Assembly: GCF_044962685.1 (NCBI RefSeq)
Contig: NZ_JBBKTX010000019.1
Location: forward strand, 1 to 64,000
Length of the DNA: 64,000 nt
Reading direction: 5' to 3'
DNA from: Oceanobacter antarcticus
Lineage (GTDB): Bacteria; Pseudomonadota; Gammaproteobacteria; Pseudomonadales; Oceanobacteraceae
The first letter of the stretch is position 1. Every line of letters starts with the position of its first letter. Both the position numbers and the translations under genes were made by a program. Below the pieces are notes generated by a model. That model was not told the DNA's origin. It made no database searches and saw only the letters and a program-made list of their open reading frames with translations. Shown piece after piece: positions 41,237 to 50,467 of the stretch.

Positions 41237-43486
41237 CTAGCCGCCACTATCCTGGGCCATAATCACACTGGCTGCCCGCGCCGCATGCAATTTTTTATAG
41301 CTATCGATCAGACGCACATGCTTGTCGAGCCCTTCCAGATCCATGCTGGTTTCTTCCAGCCCGTAAAACCGCACCGACCCATCCACAGACCCCAACGCCG
41401 CCGCCAGACGCTCACCACCAAACATACGACCAAAGTTATGGCTGAAATCGGCCAGTGCCAGTTCGCCGTCCAGAGTCACTTCCAATACGCAATTCAGTGC
41501 CTGATAAAACAGCCCACGTTCCACCGTGTTGTCGTTAAATTGCAGGAAGGTTTCGACCAACTCTTTGGCCTCCTCCTGCTGACCTAACGCCAGATAAATC
41601 AGCAACTTCAATTCCAGCATGGTCAGCTGACCCCAAACGGTATTATCGTCAAATTCAATGCCAATCAAGGTCGTGATATCGGTGTAGTCATCCAGCTCGC
41701 TGACTTCCAGACGCTCCACCAGATCGACCAATTGTTCCTCGTCCAGACGGTGCAGGTTAAGAATATCGTCGCGGAAATACAGCGCCTTATTGGTGTTGTC
41801 GTAGATCAGATCATCAACCGGATACACTTCGGAATAACCCGGCACCAGAATCCGACACGCTGGGACACCCAGGTCATTATAAGTGGCCATATACGATTCC
41901 AGACCGATCGTTTCCAGAATACCAAACAGGGTCGCGGCTTCTTCCTGATTGGCATGCTTGCGTTCGTCCGGGCTGGCATCCGCCTGTAGCGCCACAGCGA
42001 AATCCCATTCCACAAAATCAACATCCGCCTTGGCACTGAAAAAACGCCAGCTCACCAAACCGGTAGAGTCGATAAAATGCTCAACAAAGTTATTCGGCTC
42101 CGTCACCGCATTGCTTTCAAACGTCGGTTGCGGCAAATCGTTCAGACCTTCAAAACTGCGACCTTGCAACAACTCCGTCAGCGAACGCTCCAGCGCCACC
42201 TCAAAACTCGGATGCGCGCCAAACGAAGCAAATACACCGCCGGTACGGGGGTTCATCAGCGTCACACACATCACCGGGAACTGACCGCCCAACGAGGCAT
42301 CCTTTACCAGTACCGGAAAGCCCTGCTCTTCCAGCCCCTGGATACCCGCCACGATACCCGGATATTTGGCTAACACCTCATCGGGAACATCCGGCAGCGC
42401 AATTTCATCTTCCAGAATCTGGCGCTTGACCGCCCGTTCAAAAATCTCCGACAAACACTGCACCTGAGCTTCCGCCAGCGTATTACCGGCACTCATGCCG
42501 TTACTGAGAAACAGGTTTTCAATCAGATTGGACGGAAAGTACACCGTTTCACCATCGGACTGGCGCACAAATGGCAGCGACACAATACCGCGCTCACTCT
42601 TGCCAGAGTTGGTGTCGAACAGGTGTGAGCCGCATAACTCACCGTCGGCGTTGTAAATGGCCAGACAATAGTCATCCAGAATGGCTTCTGGCAACTCATC
42701 GTTCGGTCCAGGCTGAAACCACTGTTCATTGGGGTAATGCACAAACTCGGCATTGGCAATTTCTTCACCAAAAAACTGGTCATTGTAGAAGAAATTGCAG
42801 TTCAGCCGCTCCAGAAACTCCCCCAGCGCCGACGCCAACGCACTCTCTTTGGTCGCACCCTTGCCGTTGGTAAAACACATCGGCGACGCCGCATCACGAA
42901 TATGCAGCGACCACACATTGGGCACAATATTACGCCAGGAGGCGATCTCGATCTTCATCCCCAGATCCGCCAGCAGCCCGGTCATATTGGCGATGGTCTG
43001 CTCCAACGGTAAATCCTTACCTGGGATATACGTCGTGGCCTGCTCGTCCACCGCCGTGCCCACTAACAGCAGCGCCTGCGCGTCGTCATCGAGGTTATCC
43101 ACCACCTCAATATCAAACTCGATACCGGTCTGAATCGCCCGTTTTACCGTACAACGTTCCATTGAACGCAGAATACCCAGCCGGTCTTTCTCCGCAATAC
43201 CCTCAGGCAACTCCAGCTGAATCTTCAACAGCTGCTTGTAGCGATTCTCAGGGTCGACAATATTGTTCTGTACCAGCCGCAAATTCTCGGTTGGAATATC
43301 CCGTGCTATGCAGTACACCTTGGCAAAATACGCCGCACACATCGCCGACGACGCCAGAAAATAATCGAACGGCCCCGGCGCAGAACCATCGCCTTTATAG
43401 CGGATGGGCTGATCCGAGATGACGGTAAAATCATCAAACTTGCCTTCGAGACGAAGGTTATCGAGAAAATTGACCTTGATTTGCAT
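41237..43486 (-). CDS. ycaO: OsmC domain / YcaO domain fusion protein
   Basis: This 749-residue protein reads from ATG 43486. The first about 130 residues form an OsmC-like domain (VNFLDNLRLEGKFDDFTVIS; PGPFDYFLASSAMCAAYFAK). The middle is a YcaO domain with the ATP-binding signatures GKGATKESALASALGEFLER and SAGNTLAEAQVQCLSEIFER. The last about 150 residues look like helical repeats. YcaO enzymes activate backbone amides with ATP; E. coli YcaO, which lacks the OsmC part, assists methylthiolation of ribosomal protein S12. A 49-codon upstream extension is rejected because the family starts at MQIKVNF. Confidence 0.9.
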   Translation of the reverse strand: MQIKVNFLDNLRLEGKFDDFTVISDQPIRYKGDGSAPGPFDYFLASSAMCAAYFAKVYCIARDIPTENLRLVQNNIVDPENRYKQLLKIQLELPEGIAEKDRLGILRSMERCTVKRAIQTGIEFDIEVVDNLDDDAQALLLVGTAVDEQATTYIPGKDLPLEQTIANMTGLLADLGMKIEIASWRNIVPNVWSLHIRDAASPMCFTNGKGATKESALASALGEFLERLNCNFFYNDQFFGEEIANAEFVHYPNEQWFQPGPNDELPEAILDDYCLAIYNADGELCGSHLFDTNSGKSERGIVSLPFVRQSDGETVYFPSNLIENLFLSNGMSAGNTLAEAQVQCLSEIFERAVKRQILEDEIALPDVPDEVLAKYPGIVAGIQGLEEQGFPVLVKDASLGGQFPVMCVTLMNPRTGGVFASFGAHPSFEVALERSLTELLQGRSFEGLNDLPQPTFESNAVTEPNNFVEHFIDSTGLVSWRFFSAKADVDFVEWDFAVALQADASPDERKHANQEEAATLFGILETIGLESYMATYNDLGVPACRILVPGYSEVYPVDDLIYDNTNKALYFRDDILNLHRLDEEQLVDLVERLEVSELDDYTDITTLIGIEFDDNTVWGQLTMLELKLLIYLALGQQEEAKELVETFLQFNDNTVERGLFYQALNCVLEVTLDGELALADFSHNFGRMFGGERLAAALGSVDGSVRFYGLEETSMDLEGLDKHVRLIDSYKKLHAARAASVIMAQDSGG

Positions 43487-43667
43487 GAAGAGTACCGCAT
43501 TGGAAAGAGTGGCCAGCGCGGTGACAGGTAGAAAGCGTCGCCCGCGGTGTGGAAGCTGGGCGCTATTATCCAGATTTTCAGCTGGAGTGTCGCGGGGAGT
43601 GGGGTTATGAATTCGGCTTGTGGCCCAGTTCACTCCGGGATGTGTGATGACCGAAAGAGGTCATGCT

Positions 43668-44882
43668 TCAGCAAGGCCTGATTGTGGCGCACCCCAAATT
43701 CACCAGCCCCTCCATATCTTCAATAAAATACCCCAGCGCCCGCCGTTCTATCTTTCTGATTCCAGCTTGCTGTGCGTCCGTCAGATTGTGATACCGCGAA
43801 GCAGCTCCGAAATCTCCAAACAATAAATGCCCGTCGGCATTGATCAGGGTGTTGTGAGCGTACACATCACCGTGGCAGATTTGAGTGGCTTCAAGGTGCT
43901 CCACCAGGCTGGTCATTTGCTTAATCAGGCAGTCGGCCAATTCGCGGCTAAGGGCTTGGCCTGCGGTGAAGGTGTCACGGGTGCAGCTGCCGAGGCTGGG
44001 AGGCTGACCCAGATTGCTGTAGTCGTGCGGGATCAGCTTCATCACCAGGGCATCAAAGCCGGGTTCTGTTACCTGCGCCAATGCGGTGACCAGATTGGGA
44101 TGCGGTGCGACCGACAAACAGGCGTCCAACTCGTCTTGCGGGTAGCCATCGCTGGTGACGCCGCCATGGAAGACTTTCACGGCAACGTCCGGGTCGATGC
44201 CTGCCGGGGCTGATTGCCAATAAGCGCGGGAAATCACACCTGAGGCTCCACGACCCAATACGTCTCCCATTTCCAGGTCGCCACGGGCAACGGTCAACAC
44301 GTTGTGATGAGATTCATGACGTGGGCAGAAGGGGTTGCCGGAGAACGCCAGCCAGGCCAGATTGGGCAGTTCGAGCAACTGATCGGGAAATACGTCAAAC
44401 TGGTTGGCGGATATTCGCAGTAAGCCCAGTGTGTTCAGCCTGCTGATGCTGTTTGGCAGTGCGGTCAGCCGGTTGCCCGCGAGCATGAGTTTTTCCAGTG
44501 CACTCAGGTTGCCGAAGTTGCCAGGTAATTGGCTAATGCAGTTGTCCGTCAGAATCAGCCAGCGCACATTAGGCGGCAGGCAGGTTGCGGAAACGTCACG
44601 AATCTTGTTGTGCTTAAAGCCGACCATCGTTAATGACCGGCAGAGACCAACGCCTTCGGGGATATGTTCGAACTGATTATCCGAGGCGAACAGGATTTTC
44701 AGTTGACTGAAACGATGCAGATCACCCGGCAGGTCAGTAAGCTGGTTACCGGACAAATCGAGTACTTCGAGGGTATCGACGAGACTGTAAATTTCTTCCG
44801 GGAACTCGCAGAGGTCTGCTGATAATTTGAGGCGGCGGCTACCAGCCAGTTCGCCGCTGCGCAGTTGAGCAAGAGTGTGCAT
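43668..44882 (-). CDS. Leucine-rich-repeat serine/threonine protein kinase
   Basis: This 404-residue protein joins about eight leucine-rich repeats (about 17-200; for example LEVLDLSGNQLTDLPGDLHR) directly to a eukaryotic-type kinase domain (about 205-395). The kinase shows a glycine loop (LGRGASGVISRAYW), the VAVKVFHG lysine, a HGDVYAHN catalytic loop (337-344, HGD in place of HRD) and DFG at 357-359. There is no signal peptide or membrane helix, so it acts in the cytoplasm. LRR-kinases of this compact type occur scattered in gammaproteobacteria. Substrates are unknown. It appears monocistronic. Confidence 0.85.
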   Translation of the reverse strand: MHTLAQLRSGELAGSRRLKLSADLCEFPEEIYSLVDTLEVLDLSGNQLTDLPGDLHRFSQLKILFASDNQFEHIPEGVGLCRSLTMVGFKHNKIRDVSATCLPPNVRWLILTDNCISQLPGNFGNLSALEKLMLAGNRLTALPNSISRLNTLGLLRISANQFDVFPDQLLELPNLAWLAFSGNPFCPRHESHHNVLTVARGDLEMGDVLGRGASGVISRAYWQSAPAGIDPDVAVKVFHGGVTSDGYPQDELDACLSVAPHPNLVTALAQVTEPGFDALVMKLIPHDYSNLGQPPSLGSCTRDTFTAGQALSRELADCLIKQMTSLVEHLEATQICHGDVYAHNTLINADGHLLFGDFGAASRYHNLTDAQQAGIRKIERRALGYFIEDMEGLVNLGCATIRPC

Positions 44883-45021
44883 TAAAATCCTGTAGGCGTC
44901 GCTACGATTGCGCCTATCAAACAGTGTCGGTGCGTTTGGCCATCACGAAGCGTGGTCGACATAACGCCGTAATGTAACGTGAACTTTATAGGGCAAAGTA
45001 TCACCTGCCAACTGAATCTGA

Positions 45022-45951
45022 TCAGCTACCGCGCAGTTGCTCAAACCCCATATGAATCCCCACCAGCACACTGCCCGCCGCCAGCCCGGTCACGGCATTC
45101 AGCAGCACGCTCACCAATCCGCCTAAAACGCTGCTGACGGCAGGCAAGCTGGCAATCTGTTCAGCGGCATCGGCAGAATGTTCTATCGCGTGATGTATCA
45201 GCGGTACGCCATGCACGAGTATCGCGCCACCCACCATAAACATGGCGGCGGTGCCAACGACGGAGAGAAATTTCATCAGCCAGGGAGCAGCGGCGACCAG
45301 CACCCGACCGATGGCTTGCCAGGTGGAGGTGGACGTCCGGGTCAGATAAAGGCCGAGGTCGTCGAGTTTGACGATACCGGCAACCAATCCATAGACAAAG
45401 ACCGTCATCAGGACGGAGATTCCGGCCAATGCAATCAGCTGTTCCATCAGGGTCGCATCGGCCACGGTGCCAAGGGTGATAACGATGATTTCAGCGGAAA
45501 GGATAAAGTCGGTACGAATGGCGCCTTGGATTTTATCTTTTTCAAACGCCACCAGATCAAAATCCGGATCGGTCAGGGCTTTGAGCTGGACTGTGTCAGC
45601 GTGTTTTTTACCGTGCTGCCGCAAGGCATGAATCAGTTTTTCTGCGCCTTCGTAACACAGAAACGCACCGCCCAGCATCAGCAATGGGGTAATCAGCCAG
45701 GGAATAATGGCACTGATCAGCAGCGCGGCAGGCACCAGAATCGCCTTGTTACGCAGTGATCCCACGCCGACGGCCCAGACCACGGGTAGTTCCCGGTCGG
45801 CCCGAACACCAGCAACTTGCTGGGCATTGAGGGCCAGGTCATCACCGAGTACTCCGGCGGTTTGTTGTGCGGCGACCTTGGTCATGGTAGCGACATCGTC
45901 GAGCAAGGTGGCGATATCGTCGATCAAGGTAAGAAGGCTGGCTCCGGCCAC
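45022..45951 (-). CDS. DUF808 family membrane protein (YedI-like)
   Basis: This 309-residue inner-membrane protein starts at GTG 45951, giving the family opening AGASLLTLIDDIATLLDDVA then TMTKVAAQQTAGVLGDDLAL. About six hydrophobic segments follow. The length agrees with E. coli YedI. A reading from 46071 adds 40 residues that overlap the kinase gene upstream and are not part of the family. Function is unknown; proteins of this family are widely conserved. Confidence 0.85.
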   Translation of the reverse strand: MAGASLLTLIDDIATLLDDVATMTKVAAQQTAGVLGDDLALNAQQVAGVRADRELPVVWAVGVGSLRNKAILVPAALLISAIIPWLITPLLMLGGAFLCYEGAEKLIHALRQHGKKHADTVQLKALTDPDFDLVAFEKDKIQGAIRTDFILSAEIIVITLGTVADATLMEQLIALAGISVLMTVFVYGLVAGIVKLDDLGLYLTRTSTSTWQAIGRVLVAAAPWLMKFLSVVGTAAMFMVGGAILVHGVPLIHHAIEHSADAAEQIASLPAVSSVLGGLVSVLLNAVTGLAAGSVLVGIHMGFEQLRGS

Positions 45952-46067
45952 GATAGGGTTCCTGCTAGGGCGAATGATGGGTGTCAGTATAAAGCTTGTC
46001 GCCCGCGCTGACGGGAGATATTGGTATTTATTTAAATGACGCTCGCACAAAACAGGCCGCAAGTTGC

Positions 46068-48683
46068 TCACGCAACAATGGCGTGGTGAATCATATGATG
46101 AATCATGGCCTTGAGTTTGGCCGGGCGCACCGGTTTGTTCATCAGCCGATAGCCCAACTCCCGCACTTCCTGTTTGAGTACGTTGGTGTAGTTGGCGGTA
46201 ATCATCAGTACCGGGGCATCCAGCCCCCGTTCTGAGCGCAGCCGTGCTACTACGTCCAGCCCGGTGACGCCGTTGTCGAGGTGATAGTCGGCAATAATAA
46301 GGTCGATATCGGCGTCCAGCTCTTGCTGTAATTCTTCGTAGCTTCGTACCGCCACAACATCAAACCCCCAACCACTGAGCAGAACGTCCATGGCGTGACA
46401 AATGGAGGCTTCGTTATCCAGTACCAGTGCTCGCCGTCCCAGAAATTGCTGATTGCCCAACAGCGCCAACCCTGGCGTTGTTGCCTTGCGAGCCAGCTGG
46501 CGGCGTCCATAAGGCACCAGTACCGAGAAGCAGGAACCGGATCCCAAGGTAGACTGCACCCGGATGGGGTGACCCAGAATTCCGGACATCTTGTCGACAA
46601 TCGCCAGCCCCAATCCCAGCCCCTTGTCGCGGGCGGTGTCTTTCTGGCTGCCACGATTGAATTCAAGAAAAATCTCTTCCAGCTTGTCTTCGGCAATGCC
46701 GTCGCCGGAGTCCCACACCTGGATTTCCAGCCCCTCTGTGCGCCGACGGCAGCCCAGCGTAATCTTGCCCTGCCGGGTGTAGCGTACCGAGTTGGTAAGG
46801 AAGTTGCGCAGGATTCGCGCTAACAACTGTGAGTCGGTCAGGATCACCGCCGAGGTAGCAATGTACTCAAACGCCAGACCGGAATCGGCCGCCAGGGTAC
46901 GGTATTCATTCGCCAGGTTGCCCAGCAGGTCACCGGCACGGAACGCGGTAATATCCGGTTTGACCACGCCCGCATCCAGTTTGGAAATATCCACCAGCGC
47001 CGCCAGCAGGCTCTCAACGTCTTCCAGTGAATAATTGAGCGAGAACACCAGTTGGCGTGTGCGTTCGTCGAGGTTGTGTTCCATCAACGAGGCACAAAAC
47101 AGCCGAGCGGCATTCATCGGCTGCAGCAGGTCGTGGCTGGCGGCGGCGAGAAATTTGGTTTTACTGTGGTTGGCTTTTTCCGCTTCCTGCTTGGCATCAC
47201 GCAGCCGCTGCTCCATTTGCACCCGCTCTTCGATTTCCTGACGCAGCTGACCGTTCAGCTCAGTCAGTTCCTTGGTGCGGTCTTCCACCCGTTGCTCCAG
47301 ATGCTGATACGCTTGGGTGAGGGCTTCGGAGGTACGACGAATTTCAGTAATATCCTGAATCAGAACGTAAAATCCCTGCACTTCGCCGTTGGCGTCCTTT
47401 TCCGGTACATAATTTTTGACGACGTGGCGGATTTCGCCGTCGGGAGCCGGATCGGTAATTTCAAAGTTGACGCTGCGCCCACTGAGCGCCCGTTCGATAT
47501 AGGGGCGCAAGCGCACCATCTGCTCGGGCTGGATAATATCTTCCATATGGCGGCCCAGAATGACCTCGCGCTCGTAACCGTACCAGGTTTCATAGGCACG
47601 ATTGGAAAACACCATGGTGAGGTTTTTGTCGACATAACCAATCAGCGCCGGCACGGTGTCGGTAATCACCCGGACACGCTGTTCGCTTTCTGCCAGTGCT
47701 TTGACAGCCCGGCTGCGTTCCGTAATGTCGGTGTAGGTGTTGACAAACTCGCCATCCGGCATCGGATGCGTGCGGATTTCCAGCACCCGACCATCGGACA
47801 GTACTTGCTCCAGCTGTAAACAGGGTCTGCCCTGATCATCCCGCGACAAGGGGTTCAGATCGTCGACTTCGGTCAGCTGCATCAGGCGCGAGAAGCTGAA
47901 ACCGCTCACCAGCGCGGTTTTGCTTAAGCCGGTCAACTCGGTAAAGCGGTGATTCCAGGTTTCCAGATTCTGGGCCTGATTGACCAGTACCACCCCCTGG
48001 GAAAGGTTATCGAGGGTATTTTGCAAGGTGCGGGATTTGGTTGCCAGCGCCCGCTCTCGTAATGCGCGCTCGTTTTCAATCAGGGCACTGATGTCCTTGT
48101 ACAGCACCACCAGGCCGCCATCCCGAGTCGGACGCTCGCTGACATGCACCCAGGTGCCGCTGCGCATATGGAACACCTTGCCATCACCTGGCAAGGCACC
48201 ATGACCCGTGCTGACGGCTTCGCCATAATAACGATCAATCAGACGATGATGTTGCGACAGTTTGTGGATCTGCTGCTGATCCATGCCGGGAGAAATTTCG
48301 ATTCCAGAGCTTTGCCAGAACTGGCTGAAACGGGAGTTAGCCAATACCAGCTTGCGGTCGGCGTCGTATAGTACAAAGGCATCGGAGATGCTTTCAATCG
48401 CCTGGCGCAGCAGGTCGTGGGCATTGGTTGCGGCGGCACTGGCCCGTACCAGTTCGACATTGGTGCTTTTGAGACTGTGCATCGCCTCATTCAGCGCTTC
48501 GGTGCGTTCTCTCACCTGTTCGGCCAGATAGACGGAATGCTTGAAGTTGTCGTAGGCGCCGTCTGAATTCTCTGGCCCGGCTTCAACCCGGTGCATCAAC
48601 GCCCGGTTGATTTTTTCCAGGCGTCGATTCTTGTCTTCAAATTCAGCCAGTCGCCGTTTGAGATCATCGACCTCTGCGCTCAA
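46068..48683 (-). CDS. nahK: PAS-domain hybrid histidine kinase, NahK/ErcS'-like
   Basis: This is an 871-residue soluble kinase. A coiled coil (about 1-80) is followed by three PAS domains (about 95-205, 215-330, 345-460). Next come a dimerisation domain with the histidine in LAAASHDLLQPMNAARLFCA, an ATPase domain (about 620-735, LGLGLAIVDKMSGILGHPIR) and a C-terminal receiver (about 755-866, LIIADYHLDNGVTG). This is the architecture of NahK (ErcS') of Pseudomonas aeruginosa. The start is TTG, overlapping the stop of the NosP-like gene as TTGA, with GGAGGGG upstream. NahK feeds the GacS multikinase/HptB network that controls biofilm formation, and its partner NosP inhibits it when NO binds. 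Confidence 0.85.
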   Translation of the reverse strand: MSAEVDDLKRRLAEFEDKNRRLEKINRALMHRVEAGPENSDGAYDNFKHSVYLAEQVRERTEALNEAMHSLKSTNVELVRASAAATNAHDLLRQAIESISDAFVLYDADRKLVLANSRFSQFWQSSGIEISPGMDQQQIHKLSQHHRLIDRYYGEAVSTGHGALPGDGKVFHMRSGTWVHVSERPTRDGGLVVLYKDISALIENERALRERALATKSRTLQNTLDNLSQGVVLVNQAQNLETWNHRFTELTGLSKTALVSGFSFSRLMQLTEVDDLNPLSRDDQGRPCLQLEQVLSDGRVLEIRTHPMPDGEFVNTYTDITERSRAVKALAESEQRVRVITDTVPALIGYVDKNLTMVFSNRAYETWYGYEREVILGRHMEDIIQPEQMVRLRPYIERALSGRSVNFEITDPAPDGEIRHVVKNYVPEKDANGEVQGFYVLIQDITEIRRTSEALTQAYQHLEQRVEDRTKELTELNGQLRQEIEERVQMEQRLRDAKQEAEKANHSKTKFLAAASHDLLQPMNAARLFCASLMEHNLDERTRQLVFSLNYSLEDVESLLAALVDISKLDAGVVKPDITAFRAGDLLGNLANEYRTLAADSGLAFEYIATSAVILTDSQLLARILRNFLTNSVRYTRQGKITLGCRRRTEGLEIQVWDSGDGIAEDKLEEIFLEFNRGSQKDTARDKGLGLGLAIVDKMSGILGHPIRVQSTLGSGSCFSVLVPYGRRQLARKATTPGLALLGNQQFLGRRALVLDNEASICHAMDVLLSGWGFDVVAVRSYEELQQELDADIDLIIADYHLDNGVTGLDVVARLRSERGLDAPVLMITANYTNVLKQEVRELGYRLMNKPVRPAKLKAMIHHMIHHAIVA

Positions 48684-49840
48684 TAGTCAGCCCCTCCCAG
48701 CGCCACCCCAGTGAACGTCTGGTTTAAATGCATACCGTTAAACTGCTCACCATAGGTATTAAAGCCAATCACTTTATGGCGGGCAAACATGGCTGACGCG
48801 GATGCCATCAGATCGAGATGATCCAGCTCCAGCCGCCTGAAGATACAATCGTAGCCCAGAATCAGCTGCGGTGTGCCAATTCGCTGGCTGATGTCTTCAA
48901 ATAGCCCATCGAGCTGCGCCAGCATGTCGGCGGAACGCGAACGAGTCAGCACAATGCCGGTATCCACAGCGCAATAAAACGACAGGCTGTTATCCGGGTT
49001 CACTTTCTGGATCGCGCGCGGGTAATAGCGTTCGCCAATTTTTACCGACAGCGGATTAAGGGCAAACACTTGCGGACTCAGCGTCTCCAGCGGTATATCC
49101 AGAACCCGCGCATACTCCAGCGCTGCGGGTTCGGCGTTGATCTCAAACACCCGCCGTTCCAGTGGATCAGCATCGGTGACCACCAGCTTGTCTTCGGTTG
49201 GTAGCAGGTGATGAATACTGAAGGCTTCAAAATCAAAAGCGGTATTCACCAGTAACAGAATAGCGGCGTTGGTATGGAAACGGCCTTCGTAATACACATG
49301 GGTCTTGCTGTGACACATATCATCGGCGGCAGAACCACCGAGCAAAGGAATGCTGCCCAGATGGGCATTCAGCAGGCGCAACAGCCGTTCTTCTTCGACC
49401 GAAAGACCGTCCAGCAAGGTCAAAGCGAAGGTATTGCCCTTGATCGGCGCGACCTGACGCTCACGACAGCTGTCGAGCATCTGATGAATCAGCCCCTGGG
49501 CATCCGAAAAACTGAAACGGGACAGATCCGACATCAGCGCCGACTGGACGGCAAACGACGATGCCGGAAAACCAATCGCGGTAATGCTGCCACTGCAATA
49601 ACCAAACGGTGAAATTTCACCGGCCGTGGTACAACCGACCAGATCAATGCCGGAAAAACAGCCGCCGAGTGCTTTCGCCAGCGCATCAAAGTCAAAATCG
49701 TTGGAACAGAAAAACACCACCTGGCTCAGTTCGACATCAGACAAGGCCTGATACAGCTCTTGGGCCGCGATCTCAGGATCCTGATTGACGGAACAGGCGG
49801 TTTTAATACCATCGTACTGTTTTGGTTTTAATGCCAACAT
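48680..49840 (-). CDS. nosP: FIST-domain sensor, NosP-like
   Basis: This 386-residue protein has a FIST N-terminal domain (about 15-210, with VVFFCSNDFDFDALAKALGG, LVGCTTAGEISPFGY, LLGGSAADDM) and a FIST C-terminal domain (about 220-380, LILGYDCIFRRLELD, FNTYGEQFNGMHLNQTFTGV). NosP proteins bind haem, sense nitric oxide and inhibit their partner kinase NahK. The gene overlaps the NahK-like kinase gene, the same pairing as in Pseudomonas. ATG 49840 with GGGAG nine bases upstream is chosen over ATG 49939. I cannot assign the haem ligand from sequence. Confidence 0.85.
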   Translation of the reverse strand: MLALKPKQYDGIKTACSVNQDPEIAAQELYQALSDVELSQVVFFCSNDFDFDALAKALGGCFSGIDLVGCTTAGEISPFGYCSGSITAIGFPASSFAVQSALMSDLSRFSFSDAQGLIHQMLDSCRERQVAPIKGNTFALTLLDGLSVEEERLLRLLNAHLGSIPLLGGSAADDMCHSKTHVYYEGRFHTNAAILLLVNTAFDFEAFSIHHLLPTEDKLVVTDADPLERRVFEINAEPAALEYARVLDIPLETLSPQVFALNPLSVKIGERYYPRAIQKVNPDNSLSFYCAVDTGIVLTRSRSADMLAQLDGLFEDISQRIGTPQLILGYDCIFRRLELDHLDLMASASAMFARHKVIGFNTYGEQFNGMHLNQTFTGVALGGADY

Positions 49841-50077
49841 CGTTTCCACTCCCTGCTGGACGCCGTAGTCGCCGGATACCAGATCCGGATATAGCCCCGA
49901 AGACCAGCACCCGCTAAAAACGGGCGTAACCATCATCAACTGCGGACAGTACGAGTTTACTTAACCGCAAAGAGCAGAAATATGCTACTTCCGACCCCGT
50001 ACTACTACCGATTGCAGAGGGATCAGACTGCTTGCCACAGTCCAGGACACGGATCAAAAAAACAGCCATAACCCAGT

Positions 50078-50344
50078 AGGGGACATCTATTTAATCCTGC
50101 ACGACTCTGCGCGAGTGTTGCCGGTGATCAGGGCAAGGCGGCGAATGCCGCGAAATGACGCGTCCTTTTCAAGTTCGCCAACACCGCTCTGGACGGCGGC
50201 AACCCGCGCCCTCCGGGGGCTGCCGGATGATCTCGACTCTGTGTCGCCGACGTTTGACTTGACCCGTCAGGCCTGCAAGTCGGCTTCGTGATTCGACACC
50301 ATCCGGTAGCCCAGAGTGAGCACCGGATTAAATAGATGTCCCCT
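50078..50344 (-). repeat. 267-bp inverted-repeat element, full copy 1
   Basis: The ends are perfect 20-bp inverted repeats, AGGGGACATCTATTTAATCC and its complement, flanked by GT on both sides (50076-50077 and 50345-50346). The interior is nearly the same as the copy at 55254 but in the opposite orientation. It carries no gene: open frames inside are not conserved in phase with any start or ribosome-binding site. It sits between the NosP-like gene and the end of the porin gene. It behaves like a MITE, mobilised by an unknown transposase. The rest of the 49841-50467 gap holds only the NosP upstream region and the porin hairpin. Confidence 0.85.
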
Positions 50345-50355
50345 GTAGCATTAAC

Positions 50356-50384
50356 AGCAAAGGATGGCCAGGCCATCCCTTGCT
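50356..50384 (-). terminator. Terminator-like hairpin downstream of the porin gene
   Basis: Arms AGCAAAGGATGGCC and GGCCATCCCTTGCT pair at 13 of 14 positions around a single base. It lies about 85 bases past the porin stop and next to the inverted-repeat element. No T run follows on the minus strand, so it may protect the 3' end or slow polymerase rather than act as a classical terminator. Confidence 0.55.
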
Positions 50385-50467
50385 GGTGCTATTTTACTGC
50401 GATATTACGACAAGCCAAGTCATGGCTGGACGGAGTTACAACTGACCGCATACTCGGACAGCCGCCA

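Noticed and set aside
50128..50376. Open frames inside the inverted-repeat elements (also 55307-55588)
   Set aside because: They run across the element's end into unrelated flanks, so the protein would differ at every copy. No ribosome-binding site. The element is treated as non-coding.
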